This document shows positions 25,531 through 40,523 of a stretch of 64,000 bases of DNA, one piece after another. The translations under genes and the position numbers were made by a program. The stretch is from assembly GCA_028671895.1 (NCBI GenBank), contig CM053801.1, forward strand, positions 17,645,375 to 17,709,374. The letters are read 5' to 3'. Within the stretch, counting starts at the first letter, position 1, and every line of letters begins with the position of its first letter. The stretch comes from Oenanthe sinensis. Lineage: Eukaryota; Streptophyta; Magnoliopsida; Apiales; Apiaceae. The notes under the pieces were generated by a model. It searched no databases and was not told where the DNA came from. It was given only the letters and a program-made list of their open reading frames with translations.

Positions 25531-28500
25531 TTTGACTTCAAGAGCAAGTAAAGTGCGAGACAATATGCATCTCAATAAATGGGAACAGCCTTGAACATTC
25601 TATTATATTGATGGTGCAGAATAGAGAATAATAAAACAAAATATTATTTCATACCTGCATGTTGTACCAAATGTTACAAGCATCTTATCGATCCATGCTA
25701 AATGCCTAAATATCGTCAACAGTATATTACAAAACAAGTGACATTCGATATATAGTTCTTTAAAAATTAAGGATATTCTAACTGATTTTTTTTAATATTG
25801 AATAATGGTTACAAGAAAAATCACTTAAAAATTTAATATATATAAATATGATTTAGTATCATTATTATATTATATAGACCGATCTTCTAGGTTGAATTTT
25901 TTAAGACAAAATTGCAACTTAAATTTAATATTAAAACTTAAAATTTTATAGAAAAATACCGAAAAATAGTTGTTAAAAAATAATATAAAAAGATTTAGAC
26001 TTCAAAATAATTAAATTGAAACATTTCAAGATATTATTTATATGTAGTTTAAATTTTTTAAAAAATTAGTGTAGAATTCGTGGTATCAGTTCGTGTTAAT
26101 TACGTGTTATTTTCATTTCGTTTTATGTACACTACTTAATTTCATCTCGTGTCATATTTTTAGTGTTTGTGTCCAAATTTAAATACACTGACTTTATTTT
26201 GTCGTGTCATTTTCGTGCCGCCAAGTATAGGAAACAAAAATACACTACACCAAATAAATACGTTTTCTCCTGTTCGATTTAGTTATAGGTGTGTGTATGT
26301 CAAAATTAGATCATCTCCTCATAAAATCAATTACCTCGGTCTCGTTTTATTTTTATTTAAAAAAAAGTATAACTCTAACATAAAAATTATTTTCTATTTA
26401 TATTAATAGTAATTAGAATAATTGAGATAATTTTGATGCACAATTTAAATGATAATTATTTTTATATTACTACCATACTCTAGTCAATGGTTTTTTTAGA
26501 AATTACATATAAAATTGTAGTAAAAATAGATAGTGGACTACAGTGGATATTTTTTCCAAAAGTGGTATGTAAAATAAGACCGAAAGAGTAATATTTATAC
26601 GTCTTTTAGGACTTGTGAGGAGTTATTAATATATATTTTTTCATAAGTTTTTAATAAAAAATTAAATTTAAAATTTTATATTAAAATAAAAATTATAAAA
26701 TATATAATGTTTATGTACTTTTTCTAAATATAATAAAATATATTATATGGAAAAGGATAAAGGAAATATAATTTATTGCGTCAATGAATAATCATAATGT
26801 TCTAATACTGCAGATAATCTATCAATCTGTCATAAAAAAGCACATTATCCCATAATGCAATAATTCTTTTTAGCTGTTGAATTATAATATAAATTGTTTT
26901 ATTTAAACCTAAATATTTTAGCAGTAAGAAATAAAAAATCTCAACTGTGGACCGTTAGGAACTTGGGAGTAGCAGGATGGCCCGGATAGGTAAATATGGC
27001 GTATCTGTTTAATCATTATGTCATCATTGGAGTCTACAGAAAATGTATAGAACGCTAAATGCTGGCACGATATAAACCATATAAATTATAATTCATACAA
27101 ACTTATATCCAAGATGAATTTTTTTAGTTTTTTTAGTTTTAATATTTTTTATATAATTTGAATTTATTTTTAATTTATATAATAATAATTTAAACTTTAT
27201 TTAATTTTACATGTATATAATTTTTTATATTTATAAATGAGTATTGATAATATCAACTCAATCTTATCAATCACTAATTAAAATTTATTTTTTATAGTCA
27301 TCGACTCTATATATACATTAAAAATATTTTTAATTTAAATTAAGAAAAAATTAAAGTTTTTCATTTTTCATGAATAAATTAAGAGAGAAAATCAAAATTA
27401 AAATTTCCAGCTATAAATGATGCTGACTTATGTCTTTGCGATGCACGGATAAATTTTTTTAGATTTTAATTTTTTTTAGTTTAATATTTTTTTATATTAT
27501 TTGAATTTATTTTTATTGGTATAATAATAATTTAAACTTTATTTCATATTATATGTATATATTATTATATAGTTTATTTATATTTATATTTTAATGAGAT
27601 AATATTTGTGTGTTTTGTATAGAAATATATTTTAGGTAGGAGATTAATGTGAGATATTTTATTAAAATAAAAATATAATATTATCCGTGACGAGTTTTAT
27701 AAAAGGACTATGAAGATATAATTGTATGTATGATATATATCTTTTCTAAAATTAGATTTTATTAAAATTGGATGGTTAGGATGGTTTCTATGGTTCACCT
27801 AAAACTGAACATGATCTTTTTTATGGTTTTAAAAAAATACTCTAATTTGGTTATAATAATATAGTATAGAATAAAGATAAAAGTGTACTTCAGCAATTCG
27901 ATCACTTTTACTTCTGCATGTCCTCATCCGAAAATTAGAGTTAAAGTGTGTGTAAAGCAGTGAAATCAATTAAAATTAGTAAATAATAATAAATAAGCTC
28001 TTTTCAAATAATTCGAGTTTGGACAAATTAATGTATATATTCAGTTAGAAGTGGAGATGATTATTCTATTTCTAATGAATATAATAAACAATAGAATTTT
28101 TATTAATTGTTTTATAAAAGATCAATGTTTAATGGAAATATATAAAATTTAATATTTGTCACTTACTAATACAGAAAGTAATTTTATTATTTTTAAATAT
28201 GATGTGCTTTGGAATAAATTAAAAATCACTTTTAAGTTCACAACTTAAAGCCTAGACAAACAGACTCTTAAGTCTTAACCAATGTCAATTGTTTGATTTC
28301 AAAAATGTATTATTGATAGGCCCATAAATATTATTATCGAGGCCCAAGTATACAACCCACATTTGGTACTGATTAGACGCTTTTTTTTCCCTTTCATTTG
28401 GTTAATTCTGGTTAGAAGCTGTAGGCAAGATAATATTTGTCATATGAACAAACTTTAATTACTTGAAAATTTTAAAAGGCTTCATGAAATAATATAGGAC

Positions 28501-29206
28501 CGGATCTAAATTATGAGAAATTTTGTATAATACGGTACTGCATTCAGACAATAAAATATCACAAGATGCAAGGTTTCCTCATTTGCGATTCATCGATTAA
28601 TTTCATGAATTTTTTTAGGTAAATAGGCGACTGTTAATGTAATATCCCGTTTTTTAGAATAATAAAATAGATAATAATAAAAAATGACTAAAATTAGATA
28701 AAAATTATGAATTAGAATTAAAATAGAATAATGAGTTTTCAGATATGAGGGGTCAGATTTGAATCATATTTTGCGGTAGGGTAAATAGGCGATTGTTAAA
28801 TAATTAAATTCGAATAATAAATTAGACATCCCTTCACTTTGCAGATAAATTGAAAATTGGAAAAACTAAAATCTTTGCGTACTGCAACTACAAGCATGCT
28901 ACAGTTTCAAACTACCCGTTTCATAAAAATAATAATTATTCCGAACCAAAATACTTATTATTTTTATGATTTCTTATATATTTTAAAATCAAAAAAATTC
29001 TATATATTACTTTTAAATTTTCATTTTTTAAATAAATTATTAAACTACTCCGTATTTTTTATATGCCAGTCTAAACTGGCGTTCTAGAAACCAATACCAA
29101 ACGTGGTCTTTTTTTTTTTTAGTTTAAACTATAATATTTTACGAGGTGCGTAGTCTTAAAAACACACAACACGTAATCTTCATCTTGTTGAGTTGGGTTA
29201 GCTTCA
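25531..29206. other. Very AT-rich intergenic DNA with weak repeats
   Basis: A phrase of about 110 bp (AATTTGAATTTATTTTTA...ATAATAATTTAAACTTTATTT) occurs at about 27125-27236 and, diverged, at about 27460-27570. At about 28618-28640 and 28778-28800 the phrase GGTAAATAGGCGA(C/T)TGTTAA flanks about 150 bp that starts ATGTAATATCCCG, possibly an old insertion. No gene was recognised. Confidence 0.5.
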
Positions 29207-32200
29207 ATGGAGGTCTGTGGCCCAACTAATGGCTACAAACTCCTGTTTAAGGCCCTTGTTATGATACCCATTTCACATTATGTACTGGGTTTATTCTGTG
29301 TATTTATTATTTTCTTTTACAATTTCTTGGAGTTTCATTTTCTTGATCATCTTTTTAATGGAGGCTGTCGGGTCAAACTTACTTATCTTCCGGGTTCGGA
29401 GCTTCATCAGGCTGTTATCTCCAAGTGTAAGCTTCTTCATGGCAGGTAACCAATTGTCAAATGTCAATCAAATTTTTATTTATTTTTTTCTATTATGTTG
29501 CTATTTTATTAAGCCTGTGGCAATGTAATAATATAGTGTACAACATGAGTGACCATTTTTTTAAAAAGTAAAATCTTTCATATTTATGTGATTCTTGATA
29601 GAAGGTATTTGTAGTTTCAGTTTGCTTACTGTGATCAACATTGTGTTGTTATCATTTCAATATTTGTCTAGTTGAGCTTTGGGAACCACTTTGGTTGTTC
29701 TTGTTCGGCGAAAATGAATATATCTCTCCAAAAATAAAAAAGACTGTTATGAATAAAAATTACAACTCCGAGTTTCTGACGGAAATTTTAGTAACAAATT
29801 TTACACGACACTATAGAATATTGAAGTGAATATATGTGTTCCCCAAATTCCCCCATACAAAATGATCTCGTTTGAACCCAAGCCTATATCGACATATCCT
29901 TATCCACGAGGAGGAGGTGTGAATAATCCTCTACTCCTTACAATTGGGGTTAGGTTTCTCAGACCCTAGCTTTTGAGTAGGATGTGCTCAGATTTGTAAT
30001 TTTTTAGGACTTTTTTTAGGATGCTACCATTAGCTTTAAGTCACTGTTATAAGATTATTACTATATCTGCATAGTTATTGCATAAGGTAGATAAATTATT
30101 TGTTTATATGAATGAATGAATAAATTATCGAATAATTTTATCTAGCAAGGAGTGAGATATCAGATATGCTACTCTTAAAGTGAAAAAAATTATAATGATT
30201 GATTACACATGTTATGCAGAGTACAAGGATAAGTATTGCACTATTTATTATTGTTTCTAAATTTTTTTATTTAGGCCTTTTTTAGATCTATATACAATAA
30301 TTTCTTGGAGATTTGAGGATGTACAATATATATACTTCTTTTTTCTCATACGTAAATTATAGATTATAAATGACACGGGGGAAATTGAAGTGACCACATG
30401 AATTAAATTAGGTGCCAAGTCAAATTTCATACTTATAATATGATATGAACAATCAAGATGTAAAACAACAGACAAAGGTAATAGATTCTGAAGTGAACTA
30501 CAGAAAAGAGTATATACTCGTGACTTAAAACTTATGTGTAACTGTGTAAGTTTGTAATTCTCGTTATTTTGCACAGGAGTAAGTTTATGAATAGGCTTGT
30601 TCAACTGATTGGGCTTATTTTGCAACATTGGTTCTTCATTGAATAGGTACTCTGCAACACCTTGGCTTGCTAGTCCACACTTGCAAACAATTCTTTTGCC
30701 ATATGCATGTAACCCTCCTGCTTTCAGCTACAGAAGGTACTTCGTGCCATAAACTTCAAGTATACATTACAGGAGCATGTTGTAAACTCTAATCTGGTTG
30801 TGTTATATATCTGCGGCAGTTGCCAATTTGGTGTCCATTGACTGTAAAAACTATGACTAGGGTATTCTATATCGGATGTAGATTAGTGCATAATTCAGAA
30901 GTTGATATAGTGTGGAACTGCTGAAAAGAAATGTATGGAGAGACACTAATAGTCGTCACTGTTAATGTGTTGAGTAGGTTTTGTCATATCTAAAAGTTAA
31001 AAAAATTCACGTTTATTTTTGTTAAAATCCTTGTGTATTTTCTTACAGAGAAATATTCTATTCATCTGATGGTGGAAGTTTTGCTTTAGATTGGCTACTA
31101 AGTTCAGATGGTATGACATAAATTTTGGTTTCCGCACTTCAAAGTACCATGTATTCTACTATTCTACATGTGTTCTGAGTTATTTGCATAGAAATTTGGT
31201 GGTTACATTACAAGCGAATGCATTTGGTTCGGTTTTAAGCAATAGTATTACTGTTATGCCATACTTTTGGAATTGTCTAATAATATCGGATATTTCTAAG
31301 ATTAATTTAAAGTAAATAAGCATTAACTTAGTCCCCAAGTTCTCGTCTCTGTGAAAAGAGAGAAGAATCAATCTTAACCAATAAATTACAGAGAATATTT
31401 CTAAACGATATCCTTCATTTAACAAAATATATCCCCAAAGTCTCTCGGGGATATATACAATCATAACATAACTGAATCGAGACACCACCAAATCTCGACA
31501 TTTTTATAAGCCCTAATGGTGTCTCGGATCTCAACCTTTTTATAAATCATAACCCCCATTAACAACCATATTCCTATATTATTTGCTCTAATAGTCCAGC
31601 AATCTTCGATTTTCTGTTACGAAAATCCTCCAACAATAATTACTATGGGAATTTTATAGAATTCACTATATATTTAATGTAATATTTTTTTAAAAAATAT
31701 TCGAGTTGCTAGAAATCCCAACGGATATCTGTACAAGAAGTGGTGTTTCAAATTTAGTTCATCTTGCCTACTAGAGGCAATATTTATTGGTAATACGATG
31801 GAAGAGTATTTGAACACCCTAAAATAAGAGTTTATACTAACTGCTAATATTCAGACAAGGCTACTTATAATCCAAAAAATATTGATGTTAGTTGAAATAC
31901 AGAAGAAATTACTTGTGATCTGTATATGAAAAACTAATATTATTGGTACTACTTTGTTCTGCTACTCTTTTCCCTTAATGGATGGCTGTCATTACAAGCA
32001 AAGTTTGAGACTCACATTTTTCTCTACGAATTATCTTTCTTACTTCCTACCCTTAACAAGCAACCTTCATTAGAATTATCTTTCACTGTTTTTTCATATG
32101 GGGGGTGGATGTTGGGTCGCAAGCAAGCCTTAACTCCGCATTAGTATGATATTGTCCGCTTTAGGCCGAGCCTACACAGATTTGTTATTGGGCACATCCC

Positions 32201-35200
32201 AAAAGGCCTTATACTAATGAAGTTAACTTGGCTACTTATTAGGTAGCAAACTGCCCCTCCCACAAATGATGTGGGATAACTCCCAACGATCTCCCCCTTC
32301 ACACATCGGGGCTCGACACCTGTCGAATCTGCCTCCTTCAGTGTGACCAGGCTCCCCTTTGACCCATACTGAAAATCCATCTGGCTCTCTCTAGGCCATT
32401 CTTGAAGGCCCACCTGCCTCCCCTTAAGCCCATCATGGGCCAAGTCCATCTGCCTCTTCCTAGGCTCATTCTGGAAGCCCATATGAGATTGTTAAGAATC
32501 GTTATAACTAGGCTCTGATACCACTTGTTGGGCCGTAAGCAAGCCTTAACTCCACATTAGTATGATATTGTCCGCTTTGGGCCGAGCCCACACGGATTTG
32601 TTATTGGGCACATCCCAAAAGACCTCATACTAATGGAGTTAACTTGGCTATTTATTAAGTAGCAAACTGCCCCTCCCACAAACGATGTCGGATAACTCCC
32701 AACAGTGGATGGACCGTGCTGACCCGATATTTGTTTCTTTGAGAATAGAATTTCTAGACAATTATATTCAAATTGTCAAGAAAATTCTTTACAAAGATGA
32801 AATAATACTAAAACTTAATTATGATTTCACCAACTTCGCATTGTATTATATTTCTCCCGAGTAGATCGCAAAAGATAAAACTAATACATTGGGAAACCAA
32901 CATTAGAAGATATACCATAAGAGATTTAAGGGTACAAACAGTGAACATTAGTTAAGATTTTTTCCTTTCACTTAACCCCCATTTTGTTCAGGTGCTTTGA
33001 CTCGAGATGTTTGTCAACCTGCACAGTTATGTGATTTGGAAATTCACACTAAGAGACACATGCACCAATGTTGAAGGAATGTTGAAAGCATGACCGAGTG
33101 AATGTAAATTAACCGGGGTGGGTTGGGGGGGGGGAATCAAAACCTATTAGATTATATAAGATGGTTTGGACATAAAATCTAACATTAAGTATGAACTCCA
33201 ATTTTACGAGTAGACTGAATGCAATTTAATTTTCTACTTCCTGGATTTTTCACTACTTCAGTTAAAGACAAGTCAATTGTAATTGTGTTATACTCATGCA
33301 TAATAAAGGTCTGAAAAGAAGCAAAGAAAGTATGATATATAAATATAGAAGGATCACGCTGTTCATATGTGGCTATATTTCCTAAAATTAGAATGACTAA
33401 GATACCTGGACCTTTTACCTTACACTCTCCCAAAAACTAAATGCTTTTTACTTCTCTTACGCTTTATAATGTTACACATTTTAGATAGACTTTCTCACAA
33501 CTATTGTCAAGAAAAAGGATTTAAGTTCCTATATATTCCTATCCTGGATCTCAATATAGGAAATTAGGAATATTAAGAAATGAATTTAAGAAATTTGATA
33601 CAATAATTGGGGGTACCTAGTAAAGTTTTCCTTCTGTTTGCAGTACTAGGAAGTTCGGCAAACAAGAATACTGCAATTACAAAGAACAGTTCCACTCCTA
33701 TTGTGGTAGTTGTTCCTGGACTGACAAGTGATTCCTCTGCTCCTGTAAGTAATAAAACTTAAGTCTACTGTAAGGCTTAAGTCTACTGTAAGGTAATATT
33801 GGATCACTGCATACTTAAGTCTATCTGTACTGCTTTACAGATTCTTATGACACAGGTTTATACTTAATTAAGTCATCACTGCATGCAAATGTCAAACTTG
33901 GTCTCACAAATTCTTAGGCAGTGACTGTAATTTTTTGAAAACCTAAACTGACTTTTAAAATTTTAAACTTACTTTGTAATCGGCTCAAGGAATCCATTTT
34001 CAACATGACTTTTAAAATACATCAACTCTTATGTAATCATGTTTATATATACACACATAAATATTTGTCAGGCTGTCTCAAAAATTCTGTTTTCATTTGG
34101 TATAAAGTAGTCGTCTTCTTTACAATTTTGCAGTGAAATGAATTTGGAGAATTGTAAATTTACTGGAATTTTGTGATGTTTACATGGTTGCTGTGTACAA
34201 AGCTAATCTGAATTTGGCTCTGTTGTGAAATGATTTGCAGTATGTAAAGTCTCTTTCACTCGATTCGGCTAAACAAGGATGGAATGTTGTGGTGTGCAAT
34301 CACCGAGGAATGGGTGGTATCTCGTTCACTGTGAGAAATTCACCTTTTTTTAAAGAATATCAAGTGTTTCTTAATTTAGTTATAAAGATTCACTATTATT
34401 TACTTGGAAACATGGAAGAAGTCGAAGCCACTAAGTTGTAAAGTTGTGAGAGAGAGAGCGAGAGAGAGAGACCTTATTGTTTCTTCATCTATCTTCAAAT
34501 ACAAAATATTTGTTTCAGGAAGACTATTTCGCTTTAGTGGAAGTCTCTTCTTCATGATACACAATATTATAATTGAATAACATCATACAGTCGTTTCATG
34601 TATATACTGGGTAAAATTTAGTTCCATGAAAAGTGTGGCATGTTTGTGACATGATAATTATCTCTAGCAAGAGAATGTTCATGACTTCATTTTTATATTT
34701 TTAATCAGAAGGAAATTGCTAAATTATCATGCTTGTGCATATCATACACAAATTATAATGATCTCTGTTTATCTTTTTTGCAGTCTAGTTACTTTTATAA
34801 TGCTGGAAAGACGAAGGATCTAAGAGACGTCCTTACGTATCTAGTTGGCAGTTACCCCATGGCTCCAATATTTCTTGTTGGAACTAGTATTGGCGCCAAC
34901 ATTGTGGTATATTGACTGATCTACTTCCATTGTGTATTGGTGCCAATGTTGTAACATAGAATTCAATTGTGCTTGAAAATCCTTTTATATAATAACTAGA
35001 AAATAAAATGACAAGGTGCATGCAACTCTATTAACTACAAAAGTTGTTATAATTTACCATTTTTACATTAATTTTGTGCACAGAAGCTCTCACTGCATAT
35101 ACAGTTTGTCACATGGTAATAAAAATATCACAAAATCTCACTACTTGGACATCCTTCCTCGTTATCCGTCGAGTAATTAACAATGTCGGCTCCTCTACTA

Positions 35201-38200
35201 AATGTATCTGTCTTTCAAATTCGTATTAGTTAGTAATTACAGCTCCAACCTTGTAAAACAACAATAAGTTAGTGCAAGAGTGTCATATACTTATATCTTT
35301 TCGTTTGATTCTTATTAGTTTTTGCAAGTCATTCACGTCTAATATATATATTGACATGCATGTATGTATTTAAATTCTTATTATCAGGGAAAATATCTTG
35401 GAGAAGATGGGGATAAATGTCAAGTTGCTGGTGCTGCTGTTATATGCGGTCCATGGGACCTTTTGGTTAGTCATTTATCTGAGATGGATCTTGAGAGAAA
35501 TGTTTAAACTTTCAAGAGTAACTATATAAACAAGGACACTGGACATCTACCTATGACATGTTAAATAACCTTGAAAGAATTCATATAATCCCTACTAATG
35601 TATCTCTTTGTTATAGTCATATCTTCTGTTGGTCAAGCTTCAGTGATGGCAGATGGTTAACATATTTGTTATACTGTTGAGGTTCTTGTTATGTAGTATC
35701 CTACTAAGAAACTAAAAAGTTTCACAAAGTTGATGAGTTTGACTCTAGTATGTAGTATGTACAACAGTCATTCTGACATGCCGGTGTCCTATATAGTAGG
35801 AGTGTAGGACATACTAATATTAATATTAACTGTTTTTTTTCCTTCATAACAAGGGGAATATTTAGACATGTACTGTCTAGTCTACACATATGTGTATTAA
35901 ACATGCATATGTCTGAGTTTCTTAAGTTTATTACTGGAAAGTTCGTAAATTTAAGAATTGTTTTAAAATTGGTAGTTTCCTAATTTAAGTACCTTGTATA
36001 AGTAAACATCAGAACCTTTACGAGCATCTATTCCTAGTTTAGTTGCGTGTGACTTATATTTTATGCTTATATATTAAAATATTAAACTTCTACCTCTTTC
36101 CCAGATTTGTTCCAGATTTTTAGGACGGAAACTTGTCCAAAGGGTGTATGACAGAGCTCTTGCTTTTGGTTTAAAGAGTTATGCACAATTGTATGTCTGC
36201 AGAATCTATTTCACTATATAAAAAATTATAATTTGATTTTAACTTGCCTTTTAGATATTTGAACTTTATTTTCAATGTTGAGTTCCAGTTTTACTACTAC
36301 CACTGTATTGTGTGGAATTCTTGCAATATGTAACTTAACTAAACCAAAAAATTGTTGCTTAGTGCAGAAATAAGGCTAACTACGTCAAATATGCTGATTG
36401 GGAAGGCATCTTAAAGGTTAGTTCATTGCATAACTTATTTTTTGAACATATATATCTGTTACAATGAAGGTTTTAGAGTTATTAAGTCACTTGCCATTAT
36501 TAATATCAAGTGAGGCTGCATTTTAAAATAACAACTGTAGTCATATCCACTTGATGAACCTTTATTTGGAACAGGAAAAACTTGATGATTCCACAAAATA
36601 ATTTGTAATAATCACGCTGCATGTAGAATTTCTTTTGCATTGTACTTGATACTGCATTATTGTTGTTTCTTTTAAAGTTTTAAGTTCAAATTTTATTGTG
36701 CAAATCATGTTGCCTTGGACTTTAAGTTTTTGTTGACGTAACCTATTTCACTTTGCTCTTACAGTCACTACTGCAACGGTCTTCTCTCTTAAACTTTGAG
36801 TGGTTTGTTAATTGTGTTAGGTTTTGTCCCGGTGACCTTTTTTTTATATGTTCAGCAGACAATCTGATGACAGGTTCTGTAGATTGACATCTATTTTCCT
36901 AAATACAGAATGTAGTTGTATAGAAAATCTCTTTTTGTCGAAAGCTATTTCTTGGTATCTAAATTTAATATCTGAAAACTAGATAAATCCTTAAATGACG
37001 AGCACTTCTATCGTTTGAAGCTTAAATGTAAGTGGCACGGATTTTGGAAACTTCCACTTTTCCATTCTGACTATATTTTTGTGTTCATTCAATCCTTGTG
37101 CTTATACAGTCGCGTATTCTTCGGGAATTTGATACGAGTGCCACCTGCGCTGTTGATGGAATTGAGGTAGTAAGCTCTATTCGTTCTCTCTCCTTCTATA
37201 ATATATGTATATATCCCTAACTCTTTCTTAACCCCGCTCATGCATACAAGCACGCAAATGGACAAAAAACATTACTGAAATTGGCACAAGCACACACAGT
37301 GACATTTTTTTTCATGCTCCCACAATAACATGTTATCTCTTTAAGACTGCGGACACTTACTACAGGTGGTCTAGCTGTGCTTCTTATGTGAAAGGTGTAT
37401 CAGTCCCACTACTTGCTATAAGTTCTATGGATGATCCAGTTTGTGCAGCAGAAGCTATACCTTGGGATGAGTGCAGGTAAAACTACTGGACTTGAATTCA
37501 CTGACTGCTCAATTCCATTATTACATTACAATCCAGTAACTGATCTAGTACTGATCCACCTACCTTCGCAGAGCAAATAAAAATGTTGTTCTTGCTACTA
37601 CAAAACATGGGGGCCATCTTGGATATTTTGAAGGAGTAACAGCATCCAGCCTGTGGTAAAATATATCTTTAGTCTTCCACTCTGTCTCTGGAAATCTTTA
37701 AAAAAAATTCCATGGCTCTAGAAATGACTAGTGTTCGTATAGTTATAAGTATTTACTTTAGCTTCATTGGCATACTGATCTTAATATGAGATGTATTTAT
37801 AGTATCACAGCACGTCACGTATTACCTTTAGATTAAGCTTTCAGTTACGTTGGGTTACCATTTTTATAAATCCTCTTTCTTTAGATTCCCCAAACTACTT
37901 GATAAATTCATATTGACATACTTGAGCCTTGCTTGTGCAGTTGCTTACTGTGAAACCTTGAATTCTTTCATTAATCTCTAAACATAATTGAAGTGGAGAA
38001 TCTGAGAACTCCTAATTGAAGACCCTAATCGGAAATCTTAAGCCTGAAAAATCTTGAGCAAATCCGTGAATCAAGCCATCCATTTCACACATACATTTTA
38101 ACTTGAATGAATATATTTTTCTTCTTTGTAATTCTCTTATCATGCAAAGCAGCTGGGAGAAACATAGAACTTGAATATAAACTGACCCCATATTTTCCTA

Positions 38201-39585
38201 ATGTATGTTATCCTTACCACTCCCGGTAGAGATAACCGAGGTATGTCAAGAGATGGTGCTCATTTTTTTGGCCTCGAAAATCTTTCAAGAAAAGAAATAG
38301 AAAGAGATAAACTAGAAACGACATCTGTTATGTCAATGACACCAAAAGGATATCAAATGAATGGAATTGGGATATGGATGGAATATAATGAAATAGAGCC
38401 ACTTCGGGGTTCCCTATGAAATGAGGCATTGGAAAAGGGCCACTACGAAGAAGTTCTGGGATTTACGAAGGAAGCTTCGAGCTCGGCTATGTTAGATAGG
38501 GAAAAAGTAAAGTACCCTCTATGTCACCCTTTAGAGGTGGGAAGAGCAGGGCGAAGCTTTTGGGAGTAAGTACTTTGGGTGATGGCACATGTTATAACAT
38601 GGAAAAAATCCCATGAGAAAGATATCAACTTTCTATTTAGAAAAATGCTATATTCTTCACAAAAGTAAGAGATAACATGCATTAAAGATATCTTCTCTAT
38701 TCCATTTACAATAGTACGTACTTGAGAAGAGTCTTGAGATAACTTCTCAAAGTTGGGTTATATAGAAAGTCGAACAAATCTTACTGCTTCGTTCTTCAAA
38801 TCAAAGGTTTCAAATACAATATCAGGGGAATTCTCACTGAAATAGGTCTCAATGCTTTGATAATTATATTCTTTTGACATATCATCATCCTGCCCTTCTT
38901 TCTCGTGATTTAATGCGGGGTCGTGGAAGAGGAAGAGTTCAAATCCCCTCACCCCACCCTTGTCCGTTTAGAGAGAGTTGAGGTACCATTGTTCAATGTA
39001 GATATAAAAGAAAATGGTAGATTTTTTAAGATAGAAAGGAGCTAGGTAGCTCACCAGTATAATTTTCTTTTTCAACCATGTAAATTATGCTTGCCTAACT
39101 TATGTTCATAATAAAAATTACCTTATTGGAAATTTTATAATGGCCACGGCTAAAGAGGAAATCTTGCTGTTTCTTTTTCAGGTGGGTGAGGACAGTTAAT
39201 GAATTCTTTGGTGTTCTTCATTCTAGTTCTCTTATCCATAAACAAAAGGTGTTGGGTTTGAACTGTTCTTTTTGTCGGAATACATTTGGATAATAGAAGT
39301 ATTTTAGCAATGTCGTATATTATCAGTTTGTAACTGTCTACTGAAGAAGTAACATACTAACAAAACTTGGAACCCGTAAGCTTAGCTCACAGAAACATCA
39401 TATATTGTCAATTCCAGTTTAGTCAATTTTAGTCCAAATTCCGAATATACCTTACTCTCAGAAAGATGTATTATTTTTCAGATCACTGATTTTCTGATGT
39501 TAAATATTGTCATTCCTATCATGTGCAGGTACAATCACATGAACAGCGTTCTTCCCAGGAATCCCAATTTAGCGAGAGTACATAG
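29207..39585 (+). CDS. EMB8/YheT-type alpha/beta hydrolase, 14 exons, 437 aa
   Basis: Exons: 29207..29445, 30647..30736, 31049..31110, 33644..33744, 34241..34330, 34784..34906, 35388..35465, 36105..36190, 36368..36416, 37110..37166, 37346..37476, 37572..37655, 39182..39248, 39529..39585. They join in frame without a stop; exon 11 uses an AAG acceptor. A hydrophobic N-terminal stretch (about residues 15-42) could anchor the protein in a membrane. Family marks are TPWLASPHLQT, VVVVPGLTSD, VVCNHRGMGG, the nucleophile elbow GTSIG (Ser229), a DDP acid loop (Asp354/355) and KHGGHLGYF with the catalytic His. These are the parts of a Ser-Asp-His hydrolase; the plant substrate is unknown. The C-terminus after VRTVNEFF is short and ends SEST. 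A tandem damaged copy follows downstream. Confidence 0.88.
32110..32704 (-). mobile_element. TRIM (miniature LTR retrotransposon), 595 bp, in intron 3 of the hydrolase
   Basis: Two 179-bp LTRs (32110-32288 and 32526-32704) start TGTTGGG and end CCCAAC(A/G). By my reading they differ at about 14 positions, nearly all transitions. GTGGA flanks the element on both sides (32105-32109 and 32705-32709). GGCTCTGATACCA at 32511-32523, next to the right LTR, is the complement of the initiator-Met tRNA primer site. A pyrimidine tract at about 32289-32300 is the polypurine tract of the minus strand. Both place the element on the minus strand. The 237-bp interior has no retroviral coding region. Confidence 0.93.
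38201..38990. other. Foreign-looking insert in intron 12 of the hydrolase
   Basis: About 0.8 kb with a more balanced base composition than its surroundings. It contains an open plus-strand frame (38201-38419, 72 codons) and an open minus-strand frame (38758-38952, 64 codons, residues such as YFSENSPDIVFETFDLKNE). The matching intron of the tandem copy is only about 260 bp and lacks it. It may be organelle-derived DNA or a transposon remnant; I recognise neither protein. Confidence 0.35.
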
Positions 39586-39853
39586 GAGAGTATGACCAAC
39601 AGAATAATGACTGCAGTGGATGCGGTAGAATAACCACCTGAAGGGAGCATAACTTAAAGCGGAAAAAGAAAGACGCACAAAATAATATGATTTGCAGAAG
39701 AACTTTGAAGTTTAAGTAAAAATTTAGACTGAGAGAAGAAGCTGCAAGTTAATGTAATAGATATGTTACATTATTGTTCTGTAATCTATGCCAGGGAAAC
39801 TGGTAGTCATTGTTGCTTAACTGATATGGAAGTGAAAAGTCTCCCTTTAGATT

Positions 39854-39859
39854 AATAAA
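39854..39859 (+). terminator. Candidate polyadenylation signal of the hydrolase gene
   Basis: AATAAA lies about 270 bp after the stop codon. Confidence 0.4.
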
Positions 39860-40523
39860 TGGCAATAATTTTTTTTTTAAAAAGAGGGTGGATATTGGAT
39901 GATTATATAATATACACACACTACACGTAATGTTTATTAGATCTTTAAAAACTGTCAGTTATTTCACCAACCATACATGAAATCACTAGATGATTGATCA
40001 GTCAAACACAATGGCTATTGTCCCTATATTGCACAGTTCTTAAACTTATTTTATAGAACAAAAAATAAGGAAAAATTATGGTAGAGGCATCTAGCTCAGG
40101 TGGGTTATGTACTTGTGATACAGTAACTGCAACACATATTAATGGAAATTTATTAAATAATAGAGTATATAAAAAAAAATTAAGAACAAGGGTGTCTGCA
40201 TTATGAAACAGGGGAGTAATGTGTGGGGTGAGTATGAGTAGCAGCCACTATGGAAACGAATGACATCCTCCTGTGAGCTTGGGCTTATTTCTCCTTGTCC
40301 ACCATGCCCTGCGCACAGTCACTATGAGCAGCTCGCCACACTTGACTCTCCTCTCCTCTCTCATTTTTTATAATGCATAAAAAATTATTTAAACTAAACT
40401 TCCCACGTGTATAATGCATGTCATGTTCATTTTGCTTGTCATTATATAAAACTCCAACAAGACACCCTCTATTTACCTCTAAAATTTTGATCATATTTTT
40501 TTAACAAACAATTTTGTTGGAAA

